From Ciceribacter sp. L1K22 (GTDB taxonomy: Bacteria > Pseudomonadota > Alphaproteobacteria > Rhizobiales > Rhizobiaceae), in contig NZ_JAGFPK010000001.1 in the NCBI RefSeq assembly GCF_017599385.1, positions 3,022,483 to 3,086,482 on the forward strand: a stretch of 64,000 nucleotides of DNA, written 5' to 3'. The notes beneath the pieces are model-generated. The model ran no database searches and was not told the origin of the DNA. It saw only the letters and a program-made list of their open reading frames with translations. Shown piece after piece: positions 24,605 through 31,152 of the stretch; position 1 is the first letter of the stretch, and the number at the start of each line of letters is the position of its first letter. The position numbers and the translations under genes are program-made.

Positions 24605-25780
24605 ATGTCCCTCACGCAAGACCTCGACACAATTCTGGACACCGTCCTTCCAAGCGATCCGAGCTTCCGGCGGATCGAACGGGCGGTGATGGACGACTGT
24701 ATCAGCGATGCCAGACGACGCGCTTCGGAAGGCTCGACGGAGGCCTTTCTGTTGGCCGCGATGCGGCTGCTGGCGCTCCCCGGCAACGGGCACACGCGGC
24801 TGATCCCGAACGATGGCATCCAGGTGCTGCCGCTCAGGTTCGTGAGCCTCGGGACGGCGGTGCGGTTGATGGCAACGGCGCTGGAAACCGAGGCACCACG
24901 GGGCGAGCTGGTCGCGGTCAACGGCACGCCCGTCGGCGAAATCGAAGCGGCCGCGGAGACATTTCTGGCGGGGACGCCTCAGCGGAAGCGGGTCATCGGG
25001 CCGATCCTTCTCGCATGGCCGCATGCCCTGGCGCGCCTCGGTTTTTCTGCCGGCGAGAAGACGACGGCGTATCGCCTGAAAGACGACAACGGGCGGATCA
25101 CCGACCTGACGGTGGAGAACGGGCGGACGGTTCCCGCATCGAAGCTCTACCCGAGAAGCGAGCATGGCAGGGCCGATCCGGCCTGGAAACCCGGGAGTTT
25201 GGCGGAGATCACCGACTGGCAGGGGATGGGGCTTTCGATCGAGTTGCCGAGTTTCTTCGATCCGGATGGGCGTGCGCTGCCGGAAGCCATCGCGGGCGCG
25301 GCGAAGCATGTCAGGACCGGACCGAGCAGGAACCTTGTGATCGACGTTCGCGGCAACACCGGTGGCGACTTCCTCAAAACGCTGCCGCTGGTCGACGCCA
25401 TCTGTGTTGACCAAAGCCGGCGGGTCGCCGTGCTCATCGACAAATTCACGTTTTCCGCCGCGGTCGTGTTTGTCGCCATCCTCAGGCATCGTCTGGGAGA
25501 TCGGCTCACAGTCATCGGCGAAGAGATGGGCGACGGTTTCACGTTTTTCGCCGAGGGCGGCCTGCTCGATCTGCCGGTCAGCGGCGCGGTCGTCCGATAC
25601 TCGACAGCCTTTCACGACTGGGAGAACGGAACGAGCGACGAGACCACACCGCCCGAGATCGCCCGGCACATGGTCCCGGCCGGAAAGCTGACGCTGGATC
25701 GGGAATGGGACGAAACGTCTACCGCCGGGAATGAAGAGGGCGCGTTTTATCGACGGGTTCTGACGAGCCTGGACGACTAG
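24605..25780 (+). CDS. S41-family peptidase-like protein, no signal peptide
   Basis: A 391-residue protein with the S41 (tail-specific/tricorn) peptidase fold. Visible are the histidine region LPGNGHTRL (His63), a PDZ-like centre (APRGELVAVNGTPVGEI, about 97-115), the strand NLVIDVRGNTGGD (about 243-255) and the nucleophile region LIDKFTFSAAVVF (Ser284). The lysine of the CtpA Ser-Lys dyad is not visible where expected (VIGEEMGDG), so a tricorn-like His/Ser arrangement is more likely. It lacks a signal peptide and would be cytosolic, unusual for CtpA relatives. The SD is poor. It lies between a broken and an intact XRE gene. Confidence 0.78.
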   Translation: MSLTQDLDTILDTVLPSDPSFRRIERAVMDDCISDARRRASEGSTEAFLLAAMRLLALPGNGHTRLIPNDGIQVLPLRFVSLGTAVRLMATALETEAPRGELVAVNGTPVGEIEAAAETFLAGTPQRKRVIGPILLAWPHALARLGFSAGEKTTAYRLKDDNGRITDLTVENGRTVPASKLYPRSEHGRADPAWKPGSLAEITDWQGMGLSIELPSFFDPDGRALPEAIAGAAKHVRTGPSRNLVIDVRGNTGGDFLKTLPLVDAICVDQSRRVAVLIDKFTFSAAVVFVAILRHRLGDRLTVIGEEMGDGFTFFAEGGLLDLPVSGAVVRYSTAFHDWENGTSDETTPPEIARHMVPAGKLTLDREWDETSTAGNEEGAFYRRVLTSLDD

Positions 25781-25792
25781 GCGGAGCCCACC

Positions 25793-26524
25793 TCACGCCG
25801 CATCCCGAACCTTCACCTCGATCTCCAGATGCGCCGCCGCCGCGATGTTGACGAGAGTGTCGAGGGTGAATTCGGCGAGCTTGCCGGCGAGCAGGACGTC
25901 GGTGCGGGCGGAGGACAGCCCGAGGCGTTTGGCGGCCTCCTCCGTCGGCAGGTTCCAGGCCAGGACCGCCTTGCGGATTTCGTAGAGCAGCGCCGAGCGC
26001 AGCTTCAGGTTGGCGGCCCCGTGCGGCGTATCGGCCACGGCGTCCCAGACGCTACGATCTACGCTGACTGCCATCGCTGCCTCCGCTGATGCGGAGACGG
26101 GTTGCGGCCACTTGAGAAACCGAAACGACACGAGATCGATGAACAGCCCGTAGGCCAGGACCAACCCGATGAAACTCGCCAGTACGTCAGCCGGGCTCAA
26201 GGGGGAGAAGGCAGTGGAAAATCGATGCACGAGCGCCAAACCTACAAGGAAGCCGGCAGCCAACAGGTATCGCCGATTTCGCAGCAACAAACTGGTTTTT
26301 TCATCAAGATACGTGGCGTACTTCACCCTGTTGCTGATCAATTCGTGGGCGGAAAAAGCGAGGCTGAGGCCGAAGAAGGCCAAAAGGTAAAGCGGGATAG
26401 GCCGCGCCTCCTCGATGCGGCCGAGAAACATCATCACGAAGTAATAGGCCAGCGCGATCGACCCAAAGACCGCAAAACTCAAAAACTGGAGTGTGACGAC
26501 GGCCCTGAGGCCAAATTTCATCAT
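25793..26524 (-). CDS. Four-helix membrane domain joined in frame to an XRE antitoxin-type domain
   Basis: A 243-residue reading frame. Residues about 8-135 hold four predicted membrane helices (for example FLSFAVFGSIALAYYFVMMF and DVLASFIGLVLAYGLFIDLV). From about residue 151 a small XRE domain follows: SVWDAVADTPHGAANLKLRS, AVLAWNLPTEEAAKRLGLSSARTDVLLAGKLAEFTLDTLVNIAA in outline. Such XRE domains normally occur alone as antitoxins of about 95 residues. ATG 26074, at the junction, has a strong GGAGG five bases upstream, so a free 93-residue XRE protein could also be made. Whether the natural product is the fusion, the free domain or both is open. No toxin gene is adjacent. Confidence 0.65.
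   Translation of the reverse strand: MMKFGLRAVVTLQFLSFAVFGSIALAYYFVMMFLGRIEEARPIPLYLLAFFGLSLAFSAHELISNRVKYATYLDEKTSLLLRNRRYLLAAGFLVGLALVHRFSTAFSPLSPADVLASFIGLVLAYGLFIDLVSFRFLKWPQPVSASAEAAMAVSVDRSVWDAVADTPHGAANLKLRSALLYEIRKAVLAWNLPTEEAAKRLGLSSARTDVLLAGKLAEFTLDTLVNIAAAAHLEIEVKVRDAA
26063..26085 (-). promoter_or_regulatory. Internal ribosome binding site in the membrane/XRE gene
   Basis: On the reverse strand GCGGAGGCAGCG is followed at once by ATG 26074, in frame, exactly where the XRE domain begins. The SD is better than that of the upstream start at 26524. A small hairpin, CCGCATCAGCGG, overlaps it and could gate re-initiation. Confidence 0.5.
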
Positions 26525-26720
26525 TAACAATAGAGGCTCCCGTAGCACTCGTAAGTTCCTGACCCGGACGATAGCCGCAAAGGTCGGAGACCACCAGCAG
26601 CGGTTGCACCACGCTCGTGCGAAGGTAAACAAAGCGATAGAGGCACACGGATGTTTACCATCCCGCCCCTCCCCCGCCCGGCCGATTGCCGGCGCGCGTC
26701 CGGCGCGATACGGTCGGGCG

Positions 26721-27272
26721 ATGAGGATACTGGCGATATCGGGCAGCGCACGGCGGGGATCGAGCAATACGGGGCTTTTGCGGGCCCTGGCCGCGGTCGC
26801 GCGCAAGGGCATGGTTGTCGACGTGTTCGACTGCATCGGCGATCTTCCGGTGTTTTCGCCCGATCTGGAGGGGCCGGAGCGGCCGGCGGGCGTGCGGGCG
26901 TTTCAAAGGCGGATTGCCGAGAGCGACGGCATCCTGATCTCCAGCCCCGAATATGTCAGAAACATTCCAGGCGGGCTGAAGAATGCGATCGACTGGCTGG
27001 TCTCCGGCGACGAGATCGTCGGCAAACCGATCGCGCTCGCCCATGCCTCGCATCGCGGCGACGACATGCTGACGGCGCTGCGCACCGTGCTGTCGACCGT
27101 CAGTTCCGGCTTCAACGAGACCCTGTTCTTCCGGCTGCCGGTGATGAAGGAGACGCCGGAGGCGATCCGCGCGCGTCTCGACAGACCGGAAGACCGGCAG
27201 GCCGCCGAGCGATTCCTCGAGGACTTCGCCGCCTTCTGCCGCAACCGGCAACGGACCGGGCCGAGTCCATGA
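26721..27272 (+). CDS. NADPH-dependent FMN reductase family protein
   Basis: A 183-residue flavodoxin-like reductase. The FMN-binding start ILAISGSARRGSSNTGLLRAL and the SSPEYVRNIPGGLKNAIDWLVS motif (normally SPEYN.S.PG.LKNA.DW) identify the family, which includes chromate and azo reductases and SsuE-like enzymes. Expected to use NADPH to reduce quinones, chromate or flavin. Cytosolic. ATG 26721 has only a weak GGGCG before it. It is followed on the same strand by the ArsR gene 109 bp away, but that gene has its own operator, so co-transcription is unproven. Confidence 0.87.
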   Translation: MRILAISGSARRGSSNTGLLRALAAVARKGMVVDVFDCIGDLPVFSPDLEGPERPAGVRAFQRRIAESDGILISSPEYVRNIPGGLKNAIDWLVSGDEIVGKPIALAHASHRGDDMLTALRTVLSTVSSGFNETLFFRLPVMKETPEAIRARLDRPEDRQAAERFLEDFAAFCRNRQRTGPSP

Positions 27273-27369
27273 CGCTCTAGCCGGCATGGCGGCTGCGGCG
27301 CGCGTCCTTGGTGGGGGAAAATAGATAGCCGATGAGCTACCTGTCTTGACGATGGCTTGCGACACGCCT

Positions 27370-27393
27370 ATAGGTAGCCATATGGATACCTAT
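27370..27393 (+). promoter_or_regulatory. ArsR-type operator spanning the start codon
   Basis: ATAGGTA (27370-27376) and TACCTAT (27387-27393) are perfect inverted arms around GCCATATGGA, and CATATG at the centre is itself a palindrome, so only one base pair of the 24 breaks symmetry. The ATG of the ArsR gene is at 27382-27384, inside the palindrome. A looser GATAGC-N6-GCTACC lies at about 27325-27342. Confidence 0.65.
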
Positions 27394-27708
27394 CAACAAG
27401 GCCTTCCGCGCATCTTCGGCGCGCTCTCCGACCCGACCCGGCTTGCGGTGATCGACCGGCTGCTCGACGGGCCGGCCTCGGTCAGCGCGCTGGCCGAACC
27501 TTTCGACATGGCGGGGCCGTCCTTCCTCAAGCATCTCAGGGTGCTGGAGGAGGCCGGCCTCGTCGTCTCCACCAAGTCCGGAAGGGTGCGGACGGTGAGG
27601 ATCGTGCCGGAAACGCTGTCCTGGGTCGACCATTGGGTCCGGCATCACCGGGCGCGCCTGGAAGCCAGCCTCGACCGGCTGGGTGTTTTTCTCGATCAGG
27701 AGCAATAA
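27382..27708 (+). CDS. ArsR-family metalloregulator-like repressor
   Basis: A 108-residue winged-helix protein: GALSDPTRLAVIDRLLDGPASVSALAEPFDMAGPSFLKHLRVLEEAGLV in outline is the ArsR DNA-binding core. It has no cysteine cluster for metal binding, so it belongs to the group paired with SRPBCC (START-like) proteins rather than to metal sensors. Translation is coupled to the next gene, whose ATG is two bases past the stop. ATG 27382 lies inside a palindrome that is probably its own operator, so a bound repressor would cover the start codon region of the gene. Confidence 0.9.
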   Translation: MDTYQQGLPRIFGALSDPTRLAVIDRLLDGPASVSALAEPFDMAGPSFLKHLRVLEEAGLVVSTKSGRVRTVRIVPETLSWVDHWVRHHRARLEASLDRLGVFLDQEQ

Positions 27709-27710
27709 TC

Positions 27711-28169
27711 ATGACGACTGCCGCGCAGGAACACAGGACCATCACCATCGAACGCATCTATCCGAACTGCGTCGACCATGTCTGGGCCGCATGGTCGATC
27801 GCCGAAAAGAAGCGGGCCTGGTTCGGCGAAGGGCTGAAGGACTTCGACTTCCGCGAGGGCGGCGTCGAGCGGAGCGGTTTCGACACCGACATGGGCACGC
27901 ATGCCAACGAGACCCGTTACTTCGAGATCAGCGCCAAGACACGCATCGTCTTCGCCTATTCCATGGCGCTGAACGGACGCATCCACACGGTGTCGCTGGC
28001 AACGGTGCTGTTTGCCGACCATGGCGGCGGAACGAAGCTCACCTATGTGGAACAGCTCTGCGTGATCCCGCCCAGCGACGGCGCCGAAGGCCGCGAACAC
28101 GGATGGCGGGCACTGCTGGAAAGCCTCGCGGCCTATCTCGCCGAGGATACCCGCGCCAAAAAAGGCTGA
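27711..28169 (+). CDS. SRPBCC/AHSA1-domain protein
   Basis: A 152-residue START-like (AHSA1-type) protein: ITIERIYPNCVDHVWAAWSIAEKKRAWFGEG is the family start and the closing GWRALLESLAAYLAED the typical end helix. These proteins bind small hydrophobic ligands and are nearly always found beside an ArsR repressor, as here; the ligand is unknown. AGGAG lies eight bases before ATG 27711 and overlaps the end of the ArsR gene, so the two form one operon. Cytosolic. Confidence 0.9.
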   Translation: MTTAAQEHRTITIERIYPNCVDHVWAAWSIAEKKRAWFGEGLKDFDFREGGVERSGFDTDMGTHANETRYFEISAKTRIVFAYSMALNGRIHTVSLATVLFADHGGGTKLTYVEQLCVIPPSDGAEGREHGWRALLESLAAYLAEDTRAKKG

Positions 28170-28260
28170 CGGCGGCACTCCCACCCGTCTCGTGACCGCC
28201 ACCGACACGCGCTCGCCGAGAAGGCATCGGCCACGTCGGTGAAGGCTACCTTCGGCCATT
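28170..28260 (-). pseudogene. C-terminal remnant of an AraC-family gene
   Basis: The reverse strand still codes for VAVTRRVGVPPSAF, matching the end of the AraC gene at 29190 (SVAFTRRVGVPPSVYARR), and the DNA matches along about 90 bp (CGGCGGCAC.CCCACCCG, CGTGA.CGCCACCGA). The frame is broken and the rest of the gene is absent. The remaining 28261-28353 has nothing recognisable. Confidence 0.65.
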
Positions 28261-28353
28261 CGCTGCCCCCGCCAGAGGAGTCCGACGAGGCCGTATTGCC
28301 GACCGCCTTCGAACTCGCCAATATCCGGCCTGCGATGTTCGAGAGGTGGGCCC

Positions 28354-29154
28354 GTGAGGATAATGTGCCTGAATGGCTGGGGCGGGAGGCTGCATGACGC
28401 ATTGCTTCCCTATGTCGAAGCCACCGCGCCTGACATCCTATGCCTGCAGGAGGTCATTCACAGTCCGGCCTCCGAGAAGGACTGGCTGACCTATCGCGAT
28501 GGCGACCACATTCTGCCGCAGCGCGCGAACTTCTTTCGCGACGTCTCCCGTGCCCTGCCCGATCACCTCGCGATCTTCTGCCCGGCGGCCCAGGGCGTTC
28601 TGTGGGATGGGGACCGGTCCATTCCGTCGCAATGGGGACTGGCGACCTTCGTGCATCGGTCCCTGCCGATCATCGGGCAGGTACAAGGGTTCGTTCACAA
28701 GGACTATTCCCCCGACGGATACGGTGAACATCCGCGATCCCGCACCGCGCACGGAGTTCGGGTTTACGACCCCGTCGCAAATCGGCCGGTCAGCGTCACG
28801 CATATGCATGGACTGCGCGATCTGAATGGCAAGGCCGACACACCGGAACGCGCCGAGCAGGGAATGAAGCTGCTCGGCATGTCCAGGATACTCTCCACGC
28901 CGCAAGATCTGGTCGTGGTCTGCGGCGACTTCAATGTCGAGCCCGGAAGCGAGACGCTTGCGATATTGTCCGGGGATGGACTGACCGAGCTGGTCACCGG
29001 ACGTGGCTTCGACGGGACCCGGAGCTCCCACTACAAGAAGCAGGTCCGGTTCGCGGATTACATGCTCGTCAATCAAGAGGCAGCGGTAAAGGACTTCAAC
29101 GTGGTCCGGGATCCCGAGGTTTCCGATCACTGTCCGCTGCTGCTCGACCTGTAG
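28354..29154 (+). CDS. Endonuclease/exonuclease/phosphatase (EEP) family protein
   Basis: A 266-residue EEP-fold hydrolase. Catalytic motifs: LNGWGG at the first strand (N, metal site), ILCLQEVIHS (Glu), VTHMHGL, VVVCGDFNVEPGS (the D-x-N pair) and EVSDHCPLLLDL (the terminal Asp-His). These enzymes cleave phosphoester bonds in DNA, RNA, sphingomyelin or inositol phosphates; this sequence does not show which. There is no signal peptide. The GTG start at 28354 has GAGGTG upstream; ATG 28363 would cut into the first strand. It follows an AraC remnant and is convergent with the intact AraC gene. Confidence 0.85.
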   Translation: MRIMCLNGWGGRLHDALLPYVEATAPDILCLQEVIHSPASEKDWLTYRDGDHILPQRANFFRDVSRALPDHLAIFCPAAQGVLWDGDRSIPSQWGLATFVHRSLPIIGQVQGFVHKDYSPDGYGEHPRSRTAHGVRVYDPVANRPVSVTHMHGLRDLNGKADTPERAEQGMKLLGMSRILSTPQDLVVVCGDFNVEPGSETLAILSGDGLTELVTGRGFDGTRSSHYKKQVRFADYMLVNQEAAVKDFNVVRDPEVSDHCPLLLDL

Positions 29155-29189
29155 TCTCTGGCTCCGCGGTTATCCGCAGGACAGCAAAA

Positions 29190-30101
29190 TCACTCTATCC
29201 TCCGCGCATACACCGACGGCGGCACGCCCACCCGCCGCGTGAACGCCACCGAAAACGCGCTGGCCGAGCTGTAGCCCAGGCGTTCAGCGATGTCGGTGAG
29301 CGCGCCCTCGCCGCGGGTGAGGAAGGTCTTGGCGAGCGCCATGCGCCAGGAGAGGAGATAGTCCATCGGTGTCACGCCGACGGCGCGGGTGAAGCGGTCG
29401 AAGAAAGCGGAGCGGGAGAGAGCGGCCTCGCGGGCGAGGGCGGCGACCGTCCAGCTGCGGCCGGGCTCGGCGTGCATCAGGTGGAGCGCCTCGGACAGCC
29501 TGGTGTCGGCAAGCCCGCGCAGGAGGCCGGGCGCCGCCTCCGGTCGGGAGGACGAGCGCAGCGCCTCGATCAGCATCACCTCCAACAGCCTTTCCAGCAC
29601 CACCTCGCGGGCCGGACGCTCCGCCCTCGCCTCCTCGGTGACAAGCTCGACGATCATGGACAGCCGCCGGTCGCCGCGGACATGCACGACATCGGGCAGA
29701 AGCGGTACCAGCAGGTCGGCATCCGGAGAGCCGAAGGAGAAATGGCCGATCAGCATCCGGACATCGGCCGGCGCATCCGGGTCTCCGTGCCGGGTCTCGC
29801 CAGGAAGCAGCGTCACCACGTCGGGATCGTTCTCGCCGGCGGCGGCCGGTCCGGTGCTTGACATCGTGAAACCGAAGGCGGCCGGGACCAGCACAAAATC
29901 GCCGGTCTTCAGATCGACGGGTGCACGCCCGTCGACGGCAAGCCGCGCGGTGCCTTCCATCAGCACGCAATAGAACGGCCCGCCGCTTTCCTGCCGCCGC
30001 ACACGCCAGGCGCCGGCGCCGCTCGCGATCTTGGAGCGCAGCGCGCTGGGCTGCAGCAGGTTGACGATATCGGACACCGGATCTGTCAAAACAGGACTCA
30101 T
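29190..30101 (-). CDS. AraC-family regulator with cupin_6 sensor domain
   Basis: A 303-residue regulator: an N-terminal cupin domain (about 1-180, SDIVNLLQPSALRSKI, GGPFYCVLMEGTARLAVDG, KTGDFVLVPAAFGF) and a C-terminal pair of helix-turn-helix motifs (WTVAALAREAALSRSAFFDRFTRAVG and ALTDIAERLGYSSASAFSVAFTRRVG in outline). It is divergent from an SDR gene with 86 bp between, the standard arrangement for this group, and probably controls it. The start is uncertain: ATG 30101 fits the family N-terminus, ATG 30128 is nine codons longer; neither has a clear SD. Confidence 0.9.
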   Translation of the reverse strand: MSPVLTDPVSDIVNLLQPSALRSKIASGAGAWRVRRQESGGPFYCVLMEGTARLAVDGRAPVDLKTGDFVLVPAAFGFTMSSTGPAAAGENDPDVVTLLPGETRHGDPDAPADVRMLIGHFSFGSPDADLLVPLLPDVVHVRGDRRLSMIVELVTEEARAERPAREVVLERLLEVMLIEALRSSSRPEAAPGLLRGLADTRLSEALHLMHAEPGRSWTVAALAREAALSRSAFFDRFTRAVGVTPMDYLLSWRMALAKTFLTRGEGALTDIAERLGYSSASAFSVAFTRRVGVPPSVYARRIE

Positions 30102-30187
30102 TCGAATGCATTGCGGATTTATGATCATAAACAGTCCGACATCTCACGTCTAGGATAGGTTCATCGAAACGAAGAAGGACGTCTCCC

Positions 30188-30940
30188 ATGAACACAATCC
30201 TGATCACCGGCTGCTCCTCGGGGTTCGGCGCCGATATCGCCCGGCATTTCCTCGGGCATGGCTGGAAGGTCGTCGCGACGATGCGCACGCCCCGCGCCGA
30301 CGTGCTGCCGGCCTCCGACCGCCTGACCATACTGCCGCTCGATGTCACGGATCCGGCGGGCATCGCCTCGGCGGTCGCGGCGGCGGGCCCGATCGACGCG
30401 CTGGTCAACAATGCCGGTATCGGCTGGCTGAACGCGCTGGAAGGCACGCCGCTGGAAATCGCCCGCGACCTCTTCAAGACCAACACGCTGGGCACGATCG
30501 CGATGACGCAGGCCGTGCTGCCGCAGCTTCGCGAGCGGCGGGCGGGCGTCATCGTCAACGTCAGCTCGTCGGTGACGCTGGAGCCGCTACCCCTGCTCTC
30601 GGTCTATACCGCCAGCAAGGCGGCGGTGAACGCCTTTACCGAGGTCCTGGCGCTGGAACTCGAACCCTTCGGCGTGCGCACCCATCTCGTCCTGCCGGGA
30701 CGGGCGCCGGACACGAGCTTCGGCGCCAATGCGAGGGCACGCTTGCCGGAGGGCAATCCGTTCCCCGAGGCCTATGGCGATCTCGTCCAGCGCGTCTTCG
30801 CCGGCTGGGCTGAGGATACCGGTCCGGTGACGACCATCGAGGCCGTAACCGGGGCCGTCTGGCGCGCCGTGACCGACCCGACCGCTCCGCTCAGCATTCC
30901 CGCCGGCGCGGATGCCGAGACGCTGGCAAAGGCAGGCTGA
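30188..30940 (+). CDS. Classical SDR oxidoreductase
   Basis: A 250-residue short-chain dehydrogenase with complete motifs: ILITGCSSGFGADIARHF (nucleotide binding), DALVNNAGIGWLNALE (NNAG), VIVNVSSSVTLEP (catalytic serine) and YTASKAAVNAFTE (YxxxK). Reaction: NAD(P)-dependent oxidation or reduction of a carbonyl or alcohol; substrate unknown. AAGGACG precedes ATG 30188. It is divergent from the AraC gene and likely its target. An 11-bp hairpin 32 bp downstream may close the transcript. Confidence 0.92.
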   Translation: MNTILITGCSSGFGADIARHFLGHGWKVVATMRTPRADVLPASDRLTILPLDVTDPAGIASAVAAAGPIDALVNNAGIGWLNALEGTPLEIARDLFKTNTLGTIAMTQAVLPQLRERRAGVIVNVSSSVTLEPLPLLSVYTASKAAVNAFTEVLALELEPFGVRTHLVLPGRAPDTSFGANARARLPEGNPFPEAYGDLVQRVFAGWAEDTGPVTTIEAVTGAVWRAVTDPTAPLSIPAGADAETLAKAG

Positions 30941-30972
30941 CAGCGATTGCCCAGCGTTTGAGCCGCCCCTTC

Positions 30973-31005
30973 CCGGTGATGCCGATCCCTTGCAGGCATC
31001 ACCGG
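30973..31005 (+). terminator. Strong hairpin after the SDR gene
   Basis: CCGGTGATGCC (30973-30983) and GGCATCACCGG (30995-31005) pair perfectly over 11 bp around an 11-base loop. There is no U-tract on either side, so it may be a factor-assisted terminator or an mRNA end stabiliser. Confidence 0.5.
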
Positions 31006-31103
31006 CCTAGACAGAAGACAGCGGCACAGAGCCATCGCGGGAACCGTAAAGAGGCGGCCACAAACAACACACGCGCCGGAAAAATCGACGGCTGACGCGC
31101 TTG

Positions 31104-31116
31104 GTATGCCGCATAC
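31104..31116. promoter_or_regulatory. Palindrome upstream of the RHH-kinase gene
   Basis: GTATGC-C-GCATAC is a perfect 13-bp palindrome 36 bp before the ATG of the kinase, directly followed by TTGACA (31118-31123). Since that protein starts with a ribbon-helix-helix domain, this is a candidate autoregulatory site. A matching -10 was not found. Confidence 0.4.
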
Positions 31117-31152
31117 GTTGACAGGCGAAATTCCTTCTGCCACGAGGCTTGA

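Noticed and set aside
27325..27342. Second full ArsR operator
   Set aside because: GATAGC-N6-GCTACC is only partly symmetric and differs from the main palindrome; kept only as a remark.
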